A stretch of DNA of 64,000 bases from Eubacteriales bacterium (lineage in GTDB: Bacteria > Bacillota > Clostridia > Lachnospirales > Lachnospiraceae). The notes beneath the pieces were generated by a model. It had not been told where the DNA came from. It did no database searches and saw nothing but the letters and a program-made list of their open reading frames with translations. The DNA lies in the NCBI GenBank assembly GCA_030536995.1, contig JAUNOY010000001.1:161274-225273 (forward strand). The letters run 5' to 3'. The translations under genes were made by a program, and so were the position numbers. The first letter of the stretch is position 1. Every line of letters begins with the position of its first letter. Below are positions 63,733 to 64,000 of the stretch, one piece after another.

Positions 63733-64000
63733 TCAAGCATCTTTTTTCTCTGCCAGAATACGTAAAACCATATGCGCCTGATGAGAAGCACAAATCATAA
63801 CTCTGGACGCTGTCAGCCCTATAGAATTCTCCACATCGCTACATTCGTCTCCGCAAAGATAAAAATGTCTCATGACCTTTCTTGTATGAATGCTGTTAGC
63901 AGATTCCAACCCCGCCATTCCGGAGGCTGCAATAAGGTATTTCTCCGGAAATTTTTCCAAAACACCATTTACAAGAACGGCTTTTGCTTCCGGATCGTCA
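63733..64000 (-). CDS. thiF: ThiF, C-terminal part (cut by window edge)
   Basis: The frame is open to the right edge and gives the last 88 residues of a ThiF adenylyltransferase. The recognisable parts are [26 protein letters not shown], and the closing [16 protein letters not shown]. ThiF activates the ThiS C-terminus for sulfur transfer. The start and any thiS gene, often fused or adjacent in this family, lie outside the window, as would the operon's own riboswitch. Confidence 0.85.
   Translation of the reverse strand, partial: DDPEAKAVLVNGVLEKFPEKYLIAASGMAGLESANSIHTRKVMRHFYLCGDECSDVENSIGLTASRVMICASHQAHMVLRILAEKKDA

Overview
The window comes from a low-GC, spore-forming gut Clostridia, most likely the family Lachnospiraceae (Blautia/Dorea/Mediterraneibacter type; genus not resolved). 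The basis is strong AGGAGG-type ribosome sites, an hrcA-grpE-dnaK-dnaJ operon with a perfect CIRCE element, a sporulation sigma-K gene, the Firmicute ireB-ruvX-rnj-ylbF-trmR-trhP gene order, a His-less HPr-like protein, YesM/YesN two-component systems, and the ThiC/ThiH/ThiG anaerobic thiamine set. No rRNA, tRNA, CRISPR array, prophage or transposase was seen.

Layout. 1-6.3 kb is an accessory stretch: aldo/keto reductase, membrane ferredoxin-like protein, remnant of an MFS drug exporter, truncated P-loop kinase, DUF4143 ATPase, two GNAT acetyltransferases, and sigK. 6.4-18.8 kb is a housekeeping block on the minus strand: tRNA wobble-uridine hydroxylation/methylation (trhP, trmR), an MltG-like stub, ylbF, RNase J, DUF1292, ruvX, ireB, mtaB, then thiI with its cysteine desulfurase, rsmE, prmA and a PAP2 protein. 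A divergent HPr-like gene sits behind a structured leader. 18.9-23.9 kb is the heat-shock operon. 23.9-34.2 kb is a sugar-uptake locus: ABC transporter with two paralogous binding proteins, a GH172 (DUF2961) enzyme, a YesM/YesN pair, and a secreted Ig-like protein broken in two A7 tracts. uvrB follows.

36.6-44.8 kb holds a HAD phosphatase, a lactose-type locus (GH2 beta-galactosidase, GPH symporter, AraC regulators), and a short orphan transcript that has a 25-residue ORF and competing antiterminator/terminator helices. 45.2-48.7 kb is a regulator-ABC-kinase module of the lantibiotic-immunity type. 48.7-54.1 kb pairs an 846-residue YhgE-like secreted repeat protein with an MMPL/RND transporter and a divergent TetR gene whose intergenic region has three matching 13-bp operators. 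54.2-64 kb is thiamine: a TPP-riboswitch-controlled HMP uptake operon (thiXYZ plus a thiamine-binding protein), a decayed glycerate kinase, and the thiF-thiG-thiH-tenI-thiE-thiD-thiC operon that runs off the right edge.

Most of the window is ordinary. The best candidates for something not yet described are the orphan attenuator-like small transcript at 38.9-39.1 kb, the doubly frameshifted surface protein at 33.2-34.2 kb, the highly structured element at 57.0-57.2 kb, the palindromes framing the uvrB promoter, the soluble/lipidated binding-protein pair of the GH172 locus, and the YhgE-like/MMPL/TetR module.
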